A stretch of 64,000 bases of DNA from RYN-230 sp963770545 (lineage in GTDB: Bacteria; Actinomycetota; Actinomycetes; Streptosporangiales; Streptosporangiaceae): positions 248,001-312,000 of the forward strand of contig CAVYQF010000034.1 in NCBI GenBank assembly GCA_963770545.1, in the 5' to 3' direction. A program made the position numbers and the translations under genes. Position 1 is the first letter of the stretch; each line of letters opens with the position of its first letter. The notes below the pieces were generated by a model. That model was given only the letters and a program-made list of their open reading frames with translations, was not told the origin of the DNA and did no database searches. Positions 16,810 to 24,832 of this stretch are shown in pieces.

Positions 16810-17463
16810 GTGGACAAGACCACCGAGGGCGCCGAACGCGACGCCGAACCAGCCAGCCTGACCGGCCAGCCCGCGACGCCCGGGGAGATAGCCGAGTTCG
16901 TCGGCGAGATCAGTGAGGAACGCGGCCTGACCCGGCGCCGCCGCGCCATGGCGGCCACCTCCCGGCTCGCCCGCCGGGGCAGTCGAGCGGGCTGGTCCGG
17001 CGCGACCTCCGGGGGCCGGTGGCTGACCTCCCAGGTGCTGGCGATGGCTCCCCGGCTGCCCGTCCGGGATCAGCAGAAGCTTCGAGCCCAGTTTCCCGGC
17101 CTCGGCCCGGAAGAGCTCGCGGACCAGCTGATCAAGGGGGCGTCCCGGGCTTCTGCGTCGGTGGGCGCGGCGGTGGGCGCGGCCATGCTGCTGCCGCTGC
17201 CTTCGGCCCCGGTGGAGGTGGCGTTCGAGACCGTGGCGGTCGTCGGCATCGAGCTGAAGCTGGTCGCCGAGCTGCACGAGGTCTACGGGATGCGCGCCCC
17301 GGGATCGGCTCCGGAGCGCATGCTGGCCTACATCGTGGCCTGGGCGCACCGGCGCGGCGTGGCCCTGGTACCCGGAGGCCTGGTGCTGGCGGTGGGGTCG
17401 CCACTGCGCAGGCAGCTGGAGCGGCGGCTCCTGGCCGGGCCGGCCGGAGTGCCGTGTCCCTAG
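16810..17463 (+). CDS. Membrane-associated protein of unknown function, frame broken near its 3' end
   Basis: Reads from GTG 16810 as a 217-residue protein with a charged N-terminus, then SASVGAAVGAAMLLPLPSAP-VEVAFETVAVVGIELKLVAELHEVYG, a hydrophobic region resembling EcsC-like proteins. The frame stops at 17463 with an atypical AGPAGVPCP end. The natural C-terminus, AGRSAVSLGPLLTGAAAGAMLNRRETRRLGADVRSDLR, lies in another frame up to 17600. Adding one C in the short C run near 17430-17436 joins them exactly. Function unknown. Confidence 0.6.
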   Translation: MDKTTEGAERDAEPASLTGQPATPGEIAEFVGEISEERGLTRRRRAMAATSRLARRGSRAGWSGATSGGRWLTSQVLAMAPRLPVRDQQKLRAQFPGLGPEELADQLIKGASRASASVGAAVGAAMLLPLPSAPVEVAFETVAVVGIELKLVAELHEVYGMRAPGSAPERMLAYIVAWAHRRGVALVPGGLVLAVGSPLRRQLERRLLAGPAGVPCP

Positions 17464-17600
17464 GGCCGTTGCTGACCGGCGCCGCCGCCGGGGCTATGCT
17501 CAACCGCCGGGAGACCCGGCGGCTGGGCGCCGACGTGCGCAGCGACCTGCGGCGCCGCTCGTTGCCGGGCTCGTCGCAGGCCTCAGTCTGGCCCGACTGA
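17437..17600 (+). other. Out-of-frame 3' part of the preceding gene
   Basis: This frame carries GPLLTGAAAGAMLNRRETRRL, a Gly/Ala-rich hydrophobic segment plus basic tail of the kind that ends this protein type (inference from family memory), and ends at the stop at 17598-17600. It has no start of its own. The break is one base short relative to the upstream frame. Confidence 0.55.
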
Positions 17601-17627
17601 TCCGCCCTGGCCCTGGCTAGTCCGTGG

Positions 17628-17999
17628 CTATTCCGGCAGCGGCTGGACGGCCAGCCCTGGGAGCGCATCCCAGCCGGTGACGGCGAGCGCCACCCGCATG
17701 TGGTGCGGCACGTTGTGCAGCCGGACCTTCCGCATGGGACCCGCGTGGCCGCCGTCCGCCAGGCGCACGATGGCCCGCAGCCCGACCAGGTCGCAGTAAC
17801 TCACCCCGCTCAGATCGAGGTGGAACTCGTGGTGCCTCTCAGCGATGTCATGCAGCGAGGTCACCAGGGCGGGGTACGTCGCCTCATCGATCTCCCCGGC
17901 AATCGCCAGGCCGGCCGGGCTGGCGGTTTCGATGATCCGCAATACGCCGTTGTCGTAGGCGGGATGACGGTCGTCGTAGGCGGGATGACGGTCGTCCAT
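17628..17999 (-). CDS. STAS-domain protein (anti-sigma antagonist-like)
   Basis: A 123-residue STAS protein: GLAIAGEIDEATYPALVTSL, then FHLDLSGVSYCDLVGLRAIVRLA and a C-terminal helix. In SpoIIAA/RsbV proteins the central loop reads D-S-S-G and the Ser is phosphorylated; here it is CDLVGLR, so the phospho-acceptor is missing and control by phosphorylation is unlikely. The N-terminus repeats MDDRHPAY-DDRHPAY from a 21-nt duplication. The ATG at 17999 has GGGAGG upstream. Confidence 0.82.
   Translation of the reverse strand: MDDRHPAYDDRHPAYDNGVLRIIETASPAGLAIAGEIDEATYPALVTSLHDIAERHHEFHLDLSGVSYCDLVGLRAIVRLADGGHAGPMRKVRLHNVPHHMRVALAVTGWDALPGLAVQPLPE
17952..17993. repeat. 21-nt tandem duplication at the STAS protein N-terminus
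   Basis: Two exact copies (17952-17972 and 17973-17993) give the doubled YDDRHPA at the protein start. Confidence 0.88.
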
Positions 18000-18130
18000 C
18001 GCAGATCTACCTCCCTCGCGCGGCTATGAGGCACCTGCTGCCAGGTGGGGCGGGATGAAGAATACGCTGACCAGCGGCGACTCTGGCGGGAATCCTGGTC
18101 CGGATCGGGGGTCTGCGGCGGTCAGGCCGG

Positions 18131-18170
18131 ACGGGATGCTCTCATGGTGAACGGGATGCTCTCATGGTGA
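18131..18170. repeat. Exact 20-nt tandem duplication, non-coding
   Basis: acgggatgctctcatggtga occurs twice without a gap (18131-18150, 18151-18170) in the gap between the STAS gene and the GH15 pseudogene. Nothing else was recognised in 18000-18268. Confidence 0.92.
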
Positions 18171-18210
18171 ATACGTGCCTGACCCACGTGGTGGTTGCGG
18201 CCGGGGCCAG

Positions 18211-18295
18211 GTCAGCAGGTATCCCGGGGGCGGGCAGGGTCAGCAGGTATCCCCGGGGCGGCCCAGGGTCACCGGGTATCCCAGGGACGGGCCAG
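18211..18295. repeat. 28/29-nt tandem array, three degenerate units
   Basis: Units start at 18211, 18239 and 18268, each beginning gtcagcaggtatccc or a near variant. The array overlaps the 3' end of the GH15 pseudogene. Unit length is not a multiple of three. Confidence 0.75.
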
Positions 18296-19380
18296 CCGGA
18301 CTGCCGACTCGAACATCACCGCGTGCACGAACGACTGGGGCAGGTTGCCGCGCAGCTGATGCTGGTGGGTATCGAATTCCTCGGTGAACAGCGCGGGCGG
18401 GCCGCAGGCGCCCCGGTGGCGCTCGAACCAGCCGACGGCCTTGCCGGTCCGGCCCAGCTGGTGGGTGGCCAGCGCCATGAGAAACCCGCAGAGCACGAAC
18501 GCGCCCTCGGCCTCTTGCAGTGGGCGCTGATCGTACCGCTAGCGGTACACGTAGCCTTCGCTGGACAGGTCGGCCGCAATCGCGTCCAGGGTGGCCAGGC
18601 TGCGCGGATCGGTCGCGGGTACGGCCCCGCGGATCGCGGCCAGCAGCAGGGCGGCGTCCACGCGCTCGTCGTCGGGAGCGCGCTGCCAGCGTCCGCTGGC
18701 GTGCACGCTGTCGCCGCCCACGTCGGCCAGGAGGGCATCGGCCAGCGTTTCCCAGGCGGCAGCCTGCCCGGGCGCGGCCCCCGCCCGGGCGATGGCCCGC
18801 AGCCCGGCGACGCAGATGAGCCGGGAATGGGCCCAGTGATGGTTGTCGAGCTCCCACACACCGGCGTCGGCGTCAGTCCACCGCGTTTCGATGGCCTTCA
18901 CCGCGAGCTCGGCGGCCTGCCAGTGCCCGCTATCGAGGTGATCATGCCTGGCCGCGGCCGCGAAGAGCTGCAGCGCCTCGCCCAGCGCGTCGAGCTGGAA
19001 CTGGCGGTTGACCCAGTTACCGATCTTGTCCGCGCCGCCCGGGTAGCCGGACAGATGAGCGAGTGACTCCTCCCCGGGCACTGGCCCGCGGGTCACGGTG
19101 TAGGCGGGCTTCAGGTCGGGGCCGTCGGCCAGGATGCGTCGGCCACGAAAGAGACGGCGTCATCCAGCAGGCGGTGCGGGCCGTCAGCCGCTACGGCCTG
19201 GCCGGCGTAGCACTGATCCCGGATCCATACGTAGCGGTAGTCGTAGTTCCGGCCGGCCTTGGAGCGCTCCGGCAGCGACGTGGTGGCCGCGGCGACCATG
19301 CCGCCCGTGCTGCTGGTCAGCCCGGCCAGCACCGCGCAGCTGTGCCGGCTGTCCTTGGTGGCCAGGCTAGGGCGGAGCGC
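18269..19380 (-). pseudogene. GH15 (glucoamylase/trehalase-like) gene remnant
   Basis: Three blocks read as a GH15 (alpha/alpha)6 domain: TGGMVAAATTSLPERSK-AGRNYDYRYVWIRDQCYAGQ; then, after a one-base frame break near 19130, RILADGPDLKPAYTVTRG to GYPGGADKIGNWVNRQFQLDALGEALQLFAAAAR and ELDNHHWAHSRLICVAGLRAI up to EGYVYR; then an in-frame TAG (18539-18541) where the family has an aromatic residue, then YDQRPLQEAEGAFVLCGF to LRGNLPQSFVHAVMFESAV. The N-terminal beta-sandwich domain is absent; its place is taken by MarR sequence in the same frame. Similar to actinobacterial trehalases of this family; clearly inactive. Confidence 0.75.
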
Positions 19381-19930
19381 GGTGGCGACCGGGCCGACGG
19401 GCTCGGCGGCGACGCCGTAGCCTTCTCCCGCCGAGGTGACCAGTTCGTCCAGTACGCCGGTGAGCCGGGCCCGGGCTGCGGGCCTGAGGCCGGCCACGAT
19501 CCGGCTCAGCTCTCGCTCCCGCCACTGCGAGACCGCGCCGACCAGACGTTCCCCGCTGGGGGTGAGCTCCAGCGTCACCACGCTGCGGTGCCGTGGATCG
19601 CTGCCCCGGGCCACGTGGCCCGCGTTGACCAGCGCCGGCCAGCCTGGTCACCGTGGACGCGTCCAGGCCGAGCGCCCTGGCCACCCGCGAGGACCGGGTG
19701 CGGCCAAGCTCAGCCAGGACGGCCAGCATCCGGAACTGGGGCAGCGTGATCGCGCCGTCGAGGACATCCAGGCTGCGCAGCGCGACGCCGGCCAGCACCC
19801 GGGTCGCCGCCTGCAGTGCTTCCACCTGCTCCGCGAACTCCGCTCCAGCTGCCGGGGAAGGCACGGGCGCGGCCGGCCGGAGTCTGGACGTGGTAGCCGG
19901 CGAGGGTGTGGCCGCACCGGAGTTTTCCAC
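19381..19930 (-). pseudogene. MarR-family regulator, frame-broken and fused to the GH15 remnant
   Basis: From GTG 19930 the frame reads as the first half of a MarR protein (EFAEQVEALQAATRVLAGVALRSLDVLDGAITLPQFRMLAVLAELG, then RVARALGLDASTVTRLA). Near 19640 the frame breaks, and the other half follows in a second frame (LVNAGHVARGSDPRHRSVVTLELTPSGERL to LSRIVAGLRPAARARLTGVLDELV). That second frame runs without a stop into GH15 sequence at about 19380, so a fusion polypeptide is encoded. Both genes look dead. Confidence 0.65.
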
Positions 19931-20235
19931 GGCAACAGCATTGTAATGCGAAACACTTGCTATCTGCCAGAGTTGATCCACCGGTTGGTGTAGGCGGCCC
20001 GCGCACGGGTAGTGCCGCCGCCAAGGCTTCGGGTGAGCGCGGAATCGCCAGCGGAACGGGACCGCGGGAAGGATGGCGGAGATGACGTGTCGCGGTGGCA
20101 TCCTTTTCGCGCGCCTGGCCCTGGGGCGATTGCGGGGAGATAAGCACGCACAGTCCAGGAAGCGTTACGCCAGCGCTGGTAGGCTCTCCGCCGATCGCAC
20201 AGACGGGCCCGGGTGCTGGCCGGATGGTGATCCTG
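19931..20235. other. Intergenic region between divergent MarR genes
   Basis: Holds CATTGTAATG at 19939-19948 (4-bp arms, MarR-operator-like) just before the MarR pseudogene. No other gene, RNA or clear promoter was recognised. Confidence 0.5.
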
Positions 20236-20685
20236 ATGGGATACGACATGTTCCGGGGTTCCAGGGATGAGCAACTCGAGGTGAGTACTGCCGAGCGGGG
20301 CCTGGCTGCCCTGATCGAGGTGGCCGAGCGGGCCGTGGAGAAGATCGGCTCTTCCGTGCCGCCTGCGCAATTGCGGGCGCTGCTGATCATCGACCAGGCC
20401 GGAAGCCTCAACCTCAACCGGCTGGCCACCCACGTGGGCGCCTCCGCGTCTGCCACCAGCAGGCTGTGTGACCGGATGGAAATCGCGGGCCTGCTCACCC
20501 GGGACCGGGCGGAAGAAAGCCGCCGGGAGATCGTGCTGCTGCTCACCGAGTCGGGCCGGAGACTGGCCGGGTGGGTGCGGGACCAGCGGCGGGCCGCGCT
20601 GGCCGAGATGCTCCAGGCCATGACTCCGGAAGGCCGCGACGCGCTGGTCCGCGGGCTGGGCGAGGTGGCCGCCGACCCGGGCTGA
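20236..20685 (+). CDS. MarR-family transcriptional regulator
   Basis: A 149-residue intact MarR protein: AALIEVAERAVEKIGSSVPPAQLRALLIIDQAG, the winged helix LNLNRLATHVGASASATSRLCDRMEIAGLLTRDRAEESRREIVLLLTESG, and a C-terminal dimer helix. Starts at 20224, 20236 and 20248 are possible; 20236 has GGTGA 5 nt upstream. It precedes the sigma-factor gene by 55 nt and may control or be co-transcribed with it. Of the three MarR genes in 16.4-20.7 kb this is the only complete one. Confidence 0.82.
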   Translation: MGYDMFRGSRDEQLEVSTAERGLAALIEVAERAVEKIGSSVPPAQLRALLIIDQAGSLNLNRLATHVGASASATSRLCDRMEIAGLLTRDRAEESRREIVLLLTESGRRLAGWVRDQRRAALAEMLQAMTPEGRDALVRGLGEVAADPG

Positions 20686-20740
20686 TAGTTCTATATGTAA
20701 ACATTTGCTTTATGCAGCCTGGCCATGGCAGACTTGACAT

Positions 20741-21610
20741 ATGGAAATACTTGCCGCAGGCGAAGCAGTTGCGGCGAATCCGCCCCGGATCATGGGCCGG
20801 CCCGCTGACGCAGCTGCGAGCGAGCTTGAACAACTAGACGATGAAGAATTGCTGCGTGAGATCCGGTCGTACACACCGGACGACCCGCGCCGGGAGGGGG
20901 CGTGCGAGGTCCTGGTGAGCCGGTACCGGGGGCTGGTCCGGGCCTGCGCGAACCGCTACCGGCGCAGCCCGGAACCGACCGAGGACCTGGTCCAGGTCGG
21001 TTACGTGGGCCTGCTCAAGGCGATCAACAACTTCGACCCCGGGGTCGGCCGGAATCTGGCCGCCTATGCCCAGCCCTGCATCACCGGGGAGATCAAGCGC
21101 TACTTCCGGGATAAGCGTTGGCAGGTACACGTCGAGCGGCCGGTCCAGGAGCGGCTGCTGGCGCTGCGCGAGACGTCCCGTGAGCTGACCCAGCAGCTGG
21201 GTCACGCGCCCAGCGACGCCGAGCTCGCCAGCGACCTGGGGATCACCGAAGGTGAGGTGCAGGAGGCGCGGGGCGCCGACATGATCCTCCAGCCCGCCTC
21301 ACTCGATGCGCCCCTGTCCGGTCAGCCGGACACGGCCAGCCTGGCGGAGTTGCTTGGCGGGGACGACCCGCAGATGGAGCACACCTTGTCGATGGAGGCC
21401 CTGGCGGTGCACTGGGGTGAGCTGCCCCGGCGGGAGCAGCGGATCCTGCTCATGCGTTTCTACGGGGACATGACCCAGGCGGAGATCGGCGACACCCTGG
21501 GCATCTCACAGATGCACGTCTCCCGGCTGCTCGCCCACGCGCTGACCTTCCTGCGCCAGCGCATCCTCGCCTCGCCGGACGCCGCGGAAGGCCGGCTCGC
21601 TGCCTCCTGA
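20741..21610 (+). CDS. RNA polymerase sigma factor, SigB/SigF subfamily
   Basis: A 289-residue group 3 sigma factor. Region 2 is LVSRYRGLVRACANRYRRSPEPTEDLVQVGYVGLLKAINNFDPG with ITGEIKRYFRDKRW; region 3 is VERPVQERLLALRETSRELTQQLGHAPSDAELASDLGI; region 4 is LPRREQRILLMRFYGDMTQAEIGDTLGISQMHVSRLLAHAL. Such factors drive stress or development regulons and are held by anti-sigma kinases. The ATG at 20741 has no good ribosome site and abuts a TTGACA (20734-20739); ATG 20792 is an alternative. The RsbU-like gene follows after a hairpin. Confidence 0.92.
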   Translation: MEILAAGEAVAANPPRIMGRPADAAASELEQLDDEELLREIRSYTPDDPRREGACEVLVSRYRGLVRACANRYRRSPEPTEDLVQVGYVGLLKAINNFDPGVGRNLAAYAQPCITGEIKRYFRDKRWQVHVERPVQERLLALRETSRELTQQLGHAPSDAELASDLGITEGEVQEARGADMILQPASLDAPLSGQPDTASLAELLGGDDPQMEHTLSMEALAVHWGELPRREQRILLMRFYGDMTQAEIGDTLGISQMHVSRLLAHALTFLRQRILASPDAAEGRLAAS

Positions 21611-21660
21611 GGCGGACTCCGGTCTATGTTCCGGGTCCGTCCCGACCCCGGCCGGGGCTT

Positions 21661-21686
21661 GCGTGGCCCGCGATTCCCGGCCACGC
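21661..21686 (+). terminator. Hairpin after the sigma factor gene
   Basis: GCGTGGCC (21661-21668) and GGCCACGC (21679-21686) form an 8-bp stem with a 10-nt loop, followed by TTTG. Likely terminator, 50 nt after the sigma stop. Confidence 0.6.
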
Positions 21687-21848
21687 TTTGCCTAGCCGAG
21701 CGGTAGACAGGATGTCACGGAAGTTTCTGGCCTTGCGCCCCACTATTGTGTCGCGGAACACAGAGCGTGGCAGCCGCTAGCCTCGGCCCAGGGGCTTGCG
21801 GTCTGGCTTGAAGGAGCGTGGATTGAGGCTACGTCGCGCGGGCGCGCG

Positions 21849-23108
21849 GTGAGCGTGCCGACCCGGGCTGGCGTGCCTGCTCCGCGCGGCCCGGCCCCGC
21901 CGGGCTCGGAGAAGGCCAGCCTGGACCCTGGCCGCTTCGCCTGGCTGGGTGACCCGGACACGATCCTCCTGGTGGAAGACGACGCCGGGGACGTACTGCT
22001 GGTCGAGGAACTGCTCGCGGACAGTGGCGTCGCGGCCTCGCTGTCCGCGGTGCGCTCGCTGGCCGAAGCCGCTGACCTGCTCAGCCAGGGCCTGACCCCG
22101 GGCTGCATCCTGCTGGACCTGCACCTGCCCGATGCGCGCGGGCTGGACGCGGTCACCCAGATCCTCGCGGCCGCGCCGGGAGCGCCCGTGGTGGTGCTGA
22201 CCGGGCTGGCCGAGGAGAGCGCCGGGCTGGCGGCGGTCGCCGCGGGCGCCCAGGACTACCTGATCAAAGGCCAGGCGCCCCCGGATGTATTCGGCCGCGC
22301 CATCCGCTATGCGACCCAGCGTAAGCACGTGGAGCTGGCGTCCGCCGCGTTGCAGCGCAGTGCGCTGCAGGCGGCGGAGAATGCCCGGCTGGAGCGCGCT
22401 CTGCTGCCCACCCCGCTGTTCCGCACCGAGGCGTTCGACATGGTCGCCCGTTACCGCCCAGGCCGGGCCAATGCCCTGCTGGGGGGAGATTTCTACGATG
22501 TGGTCGAGACCCCGGACGGCATCGTGCACGCGGTCATTGGTGACGTCTGCGGTCATGGTGCGGCCGAGGCTGCCATCGGGGTCTGCCTGCGGGTGGCCTG
22601 GCGGTCCCTGGTGCTGGCGGGCGCCGCCCCGTCAGCGCTGCTGGAACTGCTCGAGCAGATGCTGACGGCGGAGCGAGAGGACGAGCACCTCTTCGCCACC
22701 CTCACCCACCTGGTTTTCGGCCTGGACCGGCGGAGCGTCCGGGTGCTCCGGGCCGGCCACCCGGGGCTGCTGCTGCGCACGCCGGGACGCGTCGACCTCG
22801 TCGAGGGACCGGTCGGCCCGGCGGTGGGCCTGGAGCCCGGCCAGCACTGGCAGGAGGAAGACCTGCCGCTGCCCGCGGACGCGGGCCTGGTGCTGTTCAC
22901 CGACGGGCTGTTCGAGGGCCGGGTGGGGCCCGGCAATCAGCGCCTGGGCGAGGAAGGACTGCTGGCCATGGCCAGCGAGCTGGCCTCGCTGCCCCCTGCT
23001 GCTTTCGTGGATACCCTGCTGGACACGGCCGAGGCGGCGGCCGCCCCGTACGGCGGGCTCGCCGACGACGTCGCCATCGTCCACCTCGGCTGGAAGGCAG
23101 CGCAGTGA
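21849..23108 (+). CDS. Response regulator with SpoIIE/PP2C phosphatase output (RsbU-like)
   Basis: A 419-residue protein. Residues 38-155 are a receiver domain (TILLVEDDAGDVLLVEELL, phospho-acceptor Asp in CILLDLHLPDARGLD, VVVLTG, DYLIKGQ). A coiled linker (LASAALQRSALQAAENARLERALLP) leads to a SpoIIE-type PP2C domain: RYRPGRANALLGGDFYDVVETPDG, VIGDVCGHGAAEAAIGVCLRVAWR, GHPGLLL, LFTDGLFEGR, GLADDVAIVHL, with the metal Asp residues kept. It should dephosphorylate an anti-sigma antagonist when its receiver is phosphorylated, freeing a sigma factor. The GTGA overlap with the next kinase gene implies coupling. Confidence 0.9.
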   Translation: MSVPTRAGVPAPRGPAPPGSEKASLDPGRFAWLGDPDTILLVEDDAGDVLLVEELLADSGVAASLSAVRSLAEAADLLSQGLTPGCILLDLHLPDARGLDAVTQILAAAPGAPVVVLTGLAEESAGLAAVAAGAQDYLIKGQAPPDVFGRAIRYATQRKHVELASAALQRSALQAAENARLERALLPTPLFRTEAFDMVARYRPGRANALLGGDFYDVVETPDGIVHAVIGDVCGHGAAEAAIGVCLRVAWRSLVLAGAAPSALLELLEQMLTAEREDEHLFATLTHLVFGLDRRSVRVLRAGHPGLLLRTPGRVDLVEGPVGPAVGLEPGQHWQEEDLPLPADAGLVLFTDGLFEGRVGPGNQRLGEEGLLAMASELASLPPAAFVDTLLDTAEAAAAPYGGLADDVAIVHLGWKAAQ

Positions 23109-24832
23109 GCGCATCCGGAGTGGCGGCTCGCCGGCCCCGGGTTTTCGAGCTCGGCGTTCAGGAATGGTTCCGGCTGGTGTTCGCGGTCCTCGGAGTCCTG
23201 GCCGTGCTCGCCGCCGTGCTCGTCGCCTGGCTGACCGCCGAGACCCGGGGGACCTCCAACGAGCTCGTGAACTCGATCCTGCCCGCCCAGGCCCAGGCCT
23301 ACCGGCTGCAGGGCGCCCTGGTCGACCAGGAGACCGGGGTCCGCGGCTACGGTCTCACCGGGGATCCGCGGTTCCTCCAGCCGTACACGGCCGGCCTGGC
23401 CACCGAGAAGGCAGCCGCGGCTCAGCTGCGCTCTCTCATCGCCGGGAATCAGCGGCTGACGGCGGATCTGGCCCGGACCGAGCGGGCCGCCCAGGCCTGG
23501 CGGGTGGGGTACGCCGTGCCCTCCATCAACAAGGCCCGCCGGGGTCCCTTGAGCGGCGGCGACCTGGCCCTGCTGGACCAGGGCAAGGCCGCCTTCGACC
23601 GGCTCCGGGTGCTGTTCGCCGCCCAGAACGCCCACCTGTCTGCGCAGACGGTGGCCGACCGCGCTGCCCTCGGCCGGGCTCGCGTCTTCCAGAACTGGGT
23701 CTACGTCAGCGTCCTGGTGGTCTTCCTGCTCGCCGCCGCGGCCCTGGCGGTCCTGCTGGACCGCACCGTCATCCGGCCGCTGCACCGGCTGCGCGCGGCT
23801 TCCGACGAGGTAGCGGGCGGTGACTACAGCCACCACATCCAGCCCAGCGGTCCCGCGGATCTGCGGGCCCTGTCCGAGGCGGTCGAGGGGATGCGCAGCG
23901 AGCTGGTCACGGCGCTGGACACCAGCCGGGCCGCGCAGTCGGTCCTGGATGCTCAGGCCGCGGAACTGCGCCGGTCCAACGCCGAGCTGGAGCAGTTCGC
24001 CTATGTGGCTTCGCACGACTTGCAGGAACCGTTGCGGAAGGTCGCCTCGTTCTGCCAGTTGCTGGAGAAGCGTTACAGCGACAAGCTCGACGAGCGGGGC
24101 CTGAAGTACATCGATTTCGCCGTGGACGGCGCGAAGCGGATGCAGGTCCTGATCAACGATCTGCTGACCTTCTCCCGGGTTGGCCGGGCCAACGACGCGC
24201 TTGAGCCGGTGCGGCTCGATGAGCCGCTGAACGCGGCGGTCAACGCCCTGTCCACCGCCCTCGAGGAGACGTCGGCGGTCATCGAGCGGCCCGGATCGCT
24301 GCCGGAGGTGATGGGCGACGCGACCCTGCTCGGCATGCTGTGGCAGAACCTCATCGGCAACGCGATCAAGTTCCGGGCGCCGGACCGCACTCCGGTGATC
24401 CTGGTCACCGCGGGCGAGCAGCCGGATGGGGGATGGCAGATCGGCGTGGCCGACAACGGGATCGGCGTGCCGGCCGAGTTCGCCGAGAAGATCTTCATCA
24501 TCTTCCAGCGGCTGCACGGGCGGGACGCGTACCCGGGCACCGGGATCGGACTCGCCCTGTGCAAGCGGATCGTCGAGCAGCACGGCGGCGAGATGTTCCT
24601 GGACACGACCTATTCGGGCGGGACGCGCATCTACTTCACGCTGCCCGCACCCGGCCAGCCCGCCGCGCACCCGCCTGACCGTGCTGAGATCAGCGGTACC
24701 CTCGCGCTCGCCAGTCCGGCCAGCACGGGTCCGGCCAGCACGGGTCCGGCCGAGGAAAACACCAGCATCAGCCGCGAAGGGACAACGCATGTGCGACCTG
24801 GAACTGATCGAAGTCCTGCTGGTCGAGGATGA
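23105..24832 (+). CDS. Sensor histidine kinase (CHASE3-HAMP-HisKA-HATPase)
   Basis: A 575-residue membrane kinase. Helix 1 is at 22-45 and helix 2 at about 200-225. Between them lies a CHASE3-type domain (LQGALVDQETGVRGYGLTGDPRFLQPY). A HAMP segment (VIRPLHRLRAASDEVAGGDYSHHI) and coiled linker precede the HisKA box FAYVASHDLQEPLRKVASF (phospho-His) and the HATPase boxes NLIGNAIKFR, GVADNGIGVPAEFAEKIF and GTGIGLALCKRIVEQHGG. This is the phytochrome-like (Cph1/Rcp1) kinase class, usually paired with a single-domain regulator, which here follows with a 44-nt overlap. The C-terminal tail has a 15-nt repeat (PASTG). Confidence 0.92.
   Translation: MSASGVAARRPRVFELGVQEWFRLVFAVLGVLAVLAAVLVAWLTAETRGTSNELVNSILPAQAQAYRLQGALVDQETGVRGYGLTGDPRFLQPYTAGLATEKAAAAQLRSLIAGNQRLTADLARTERAAQAWRVGYAVPSINKARRGPLSGGDLALLDQGKAAFDRLRVLFAAQNAHLSAQTVADRAALGRARVFQNWVYVSVLVVFLLAAAALAVLLDRTVIRPLHRLRAASDEVAGGDYSHHIQPSGPADLRALSEAVEGMRSELVTALDTSRAAQSVLDAQAAELRRSNAELEQFAYVASHDLQEPLRKVASFCQLLEKRYSDKLDERGLKYIDFAVDGAKRMQVLINDLLTFSRVGRANDALEPVRLDEPLNAAVNALSTALEETSAVIERPGSLPEVMGDATLLGMLWQNLIGNAIKFRAPDRTPVILVTAGEQPDGGWQIGVADNGIGVPAEFAEKIFIIFQRLHGRDAYPGTGIGLALCKRIVEQHGGEMFLDTTYSGGTRIYFTLPAPGQPAAHPPDRAEISGTLALASPASTGPASTGPAEENTSISREGTTHVRPGTDRSPAGRG
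24715..24744. repeat. 15-nt tandem repeat in the kinase tail
   Basis: tccggccagcacggg occurs at 24715-24729 and 24730-24744, with a partial third copy; it encodes PASTG units. Confidence 0.85.

Noticed and set aside
18539..18552. Perfect palindrome TACCGCTAGCGGTA as a regulatory site
   Set aside because: It lies inside GH15 coding sequence and is explained by one base change (TAC to TAG) in a Tyr-Arg-rich stretch.
20734..20739. TTGACA as -35 box of the sigma factor gene
   Set aside because: It abuts the chosen ATG and no acceptable -10 follows at 16-18 nt; it would only work if translation began at 20792.
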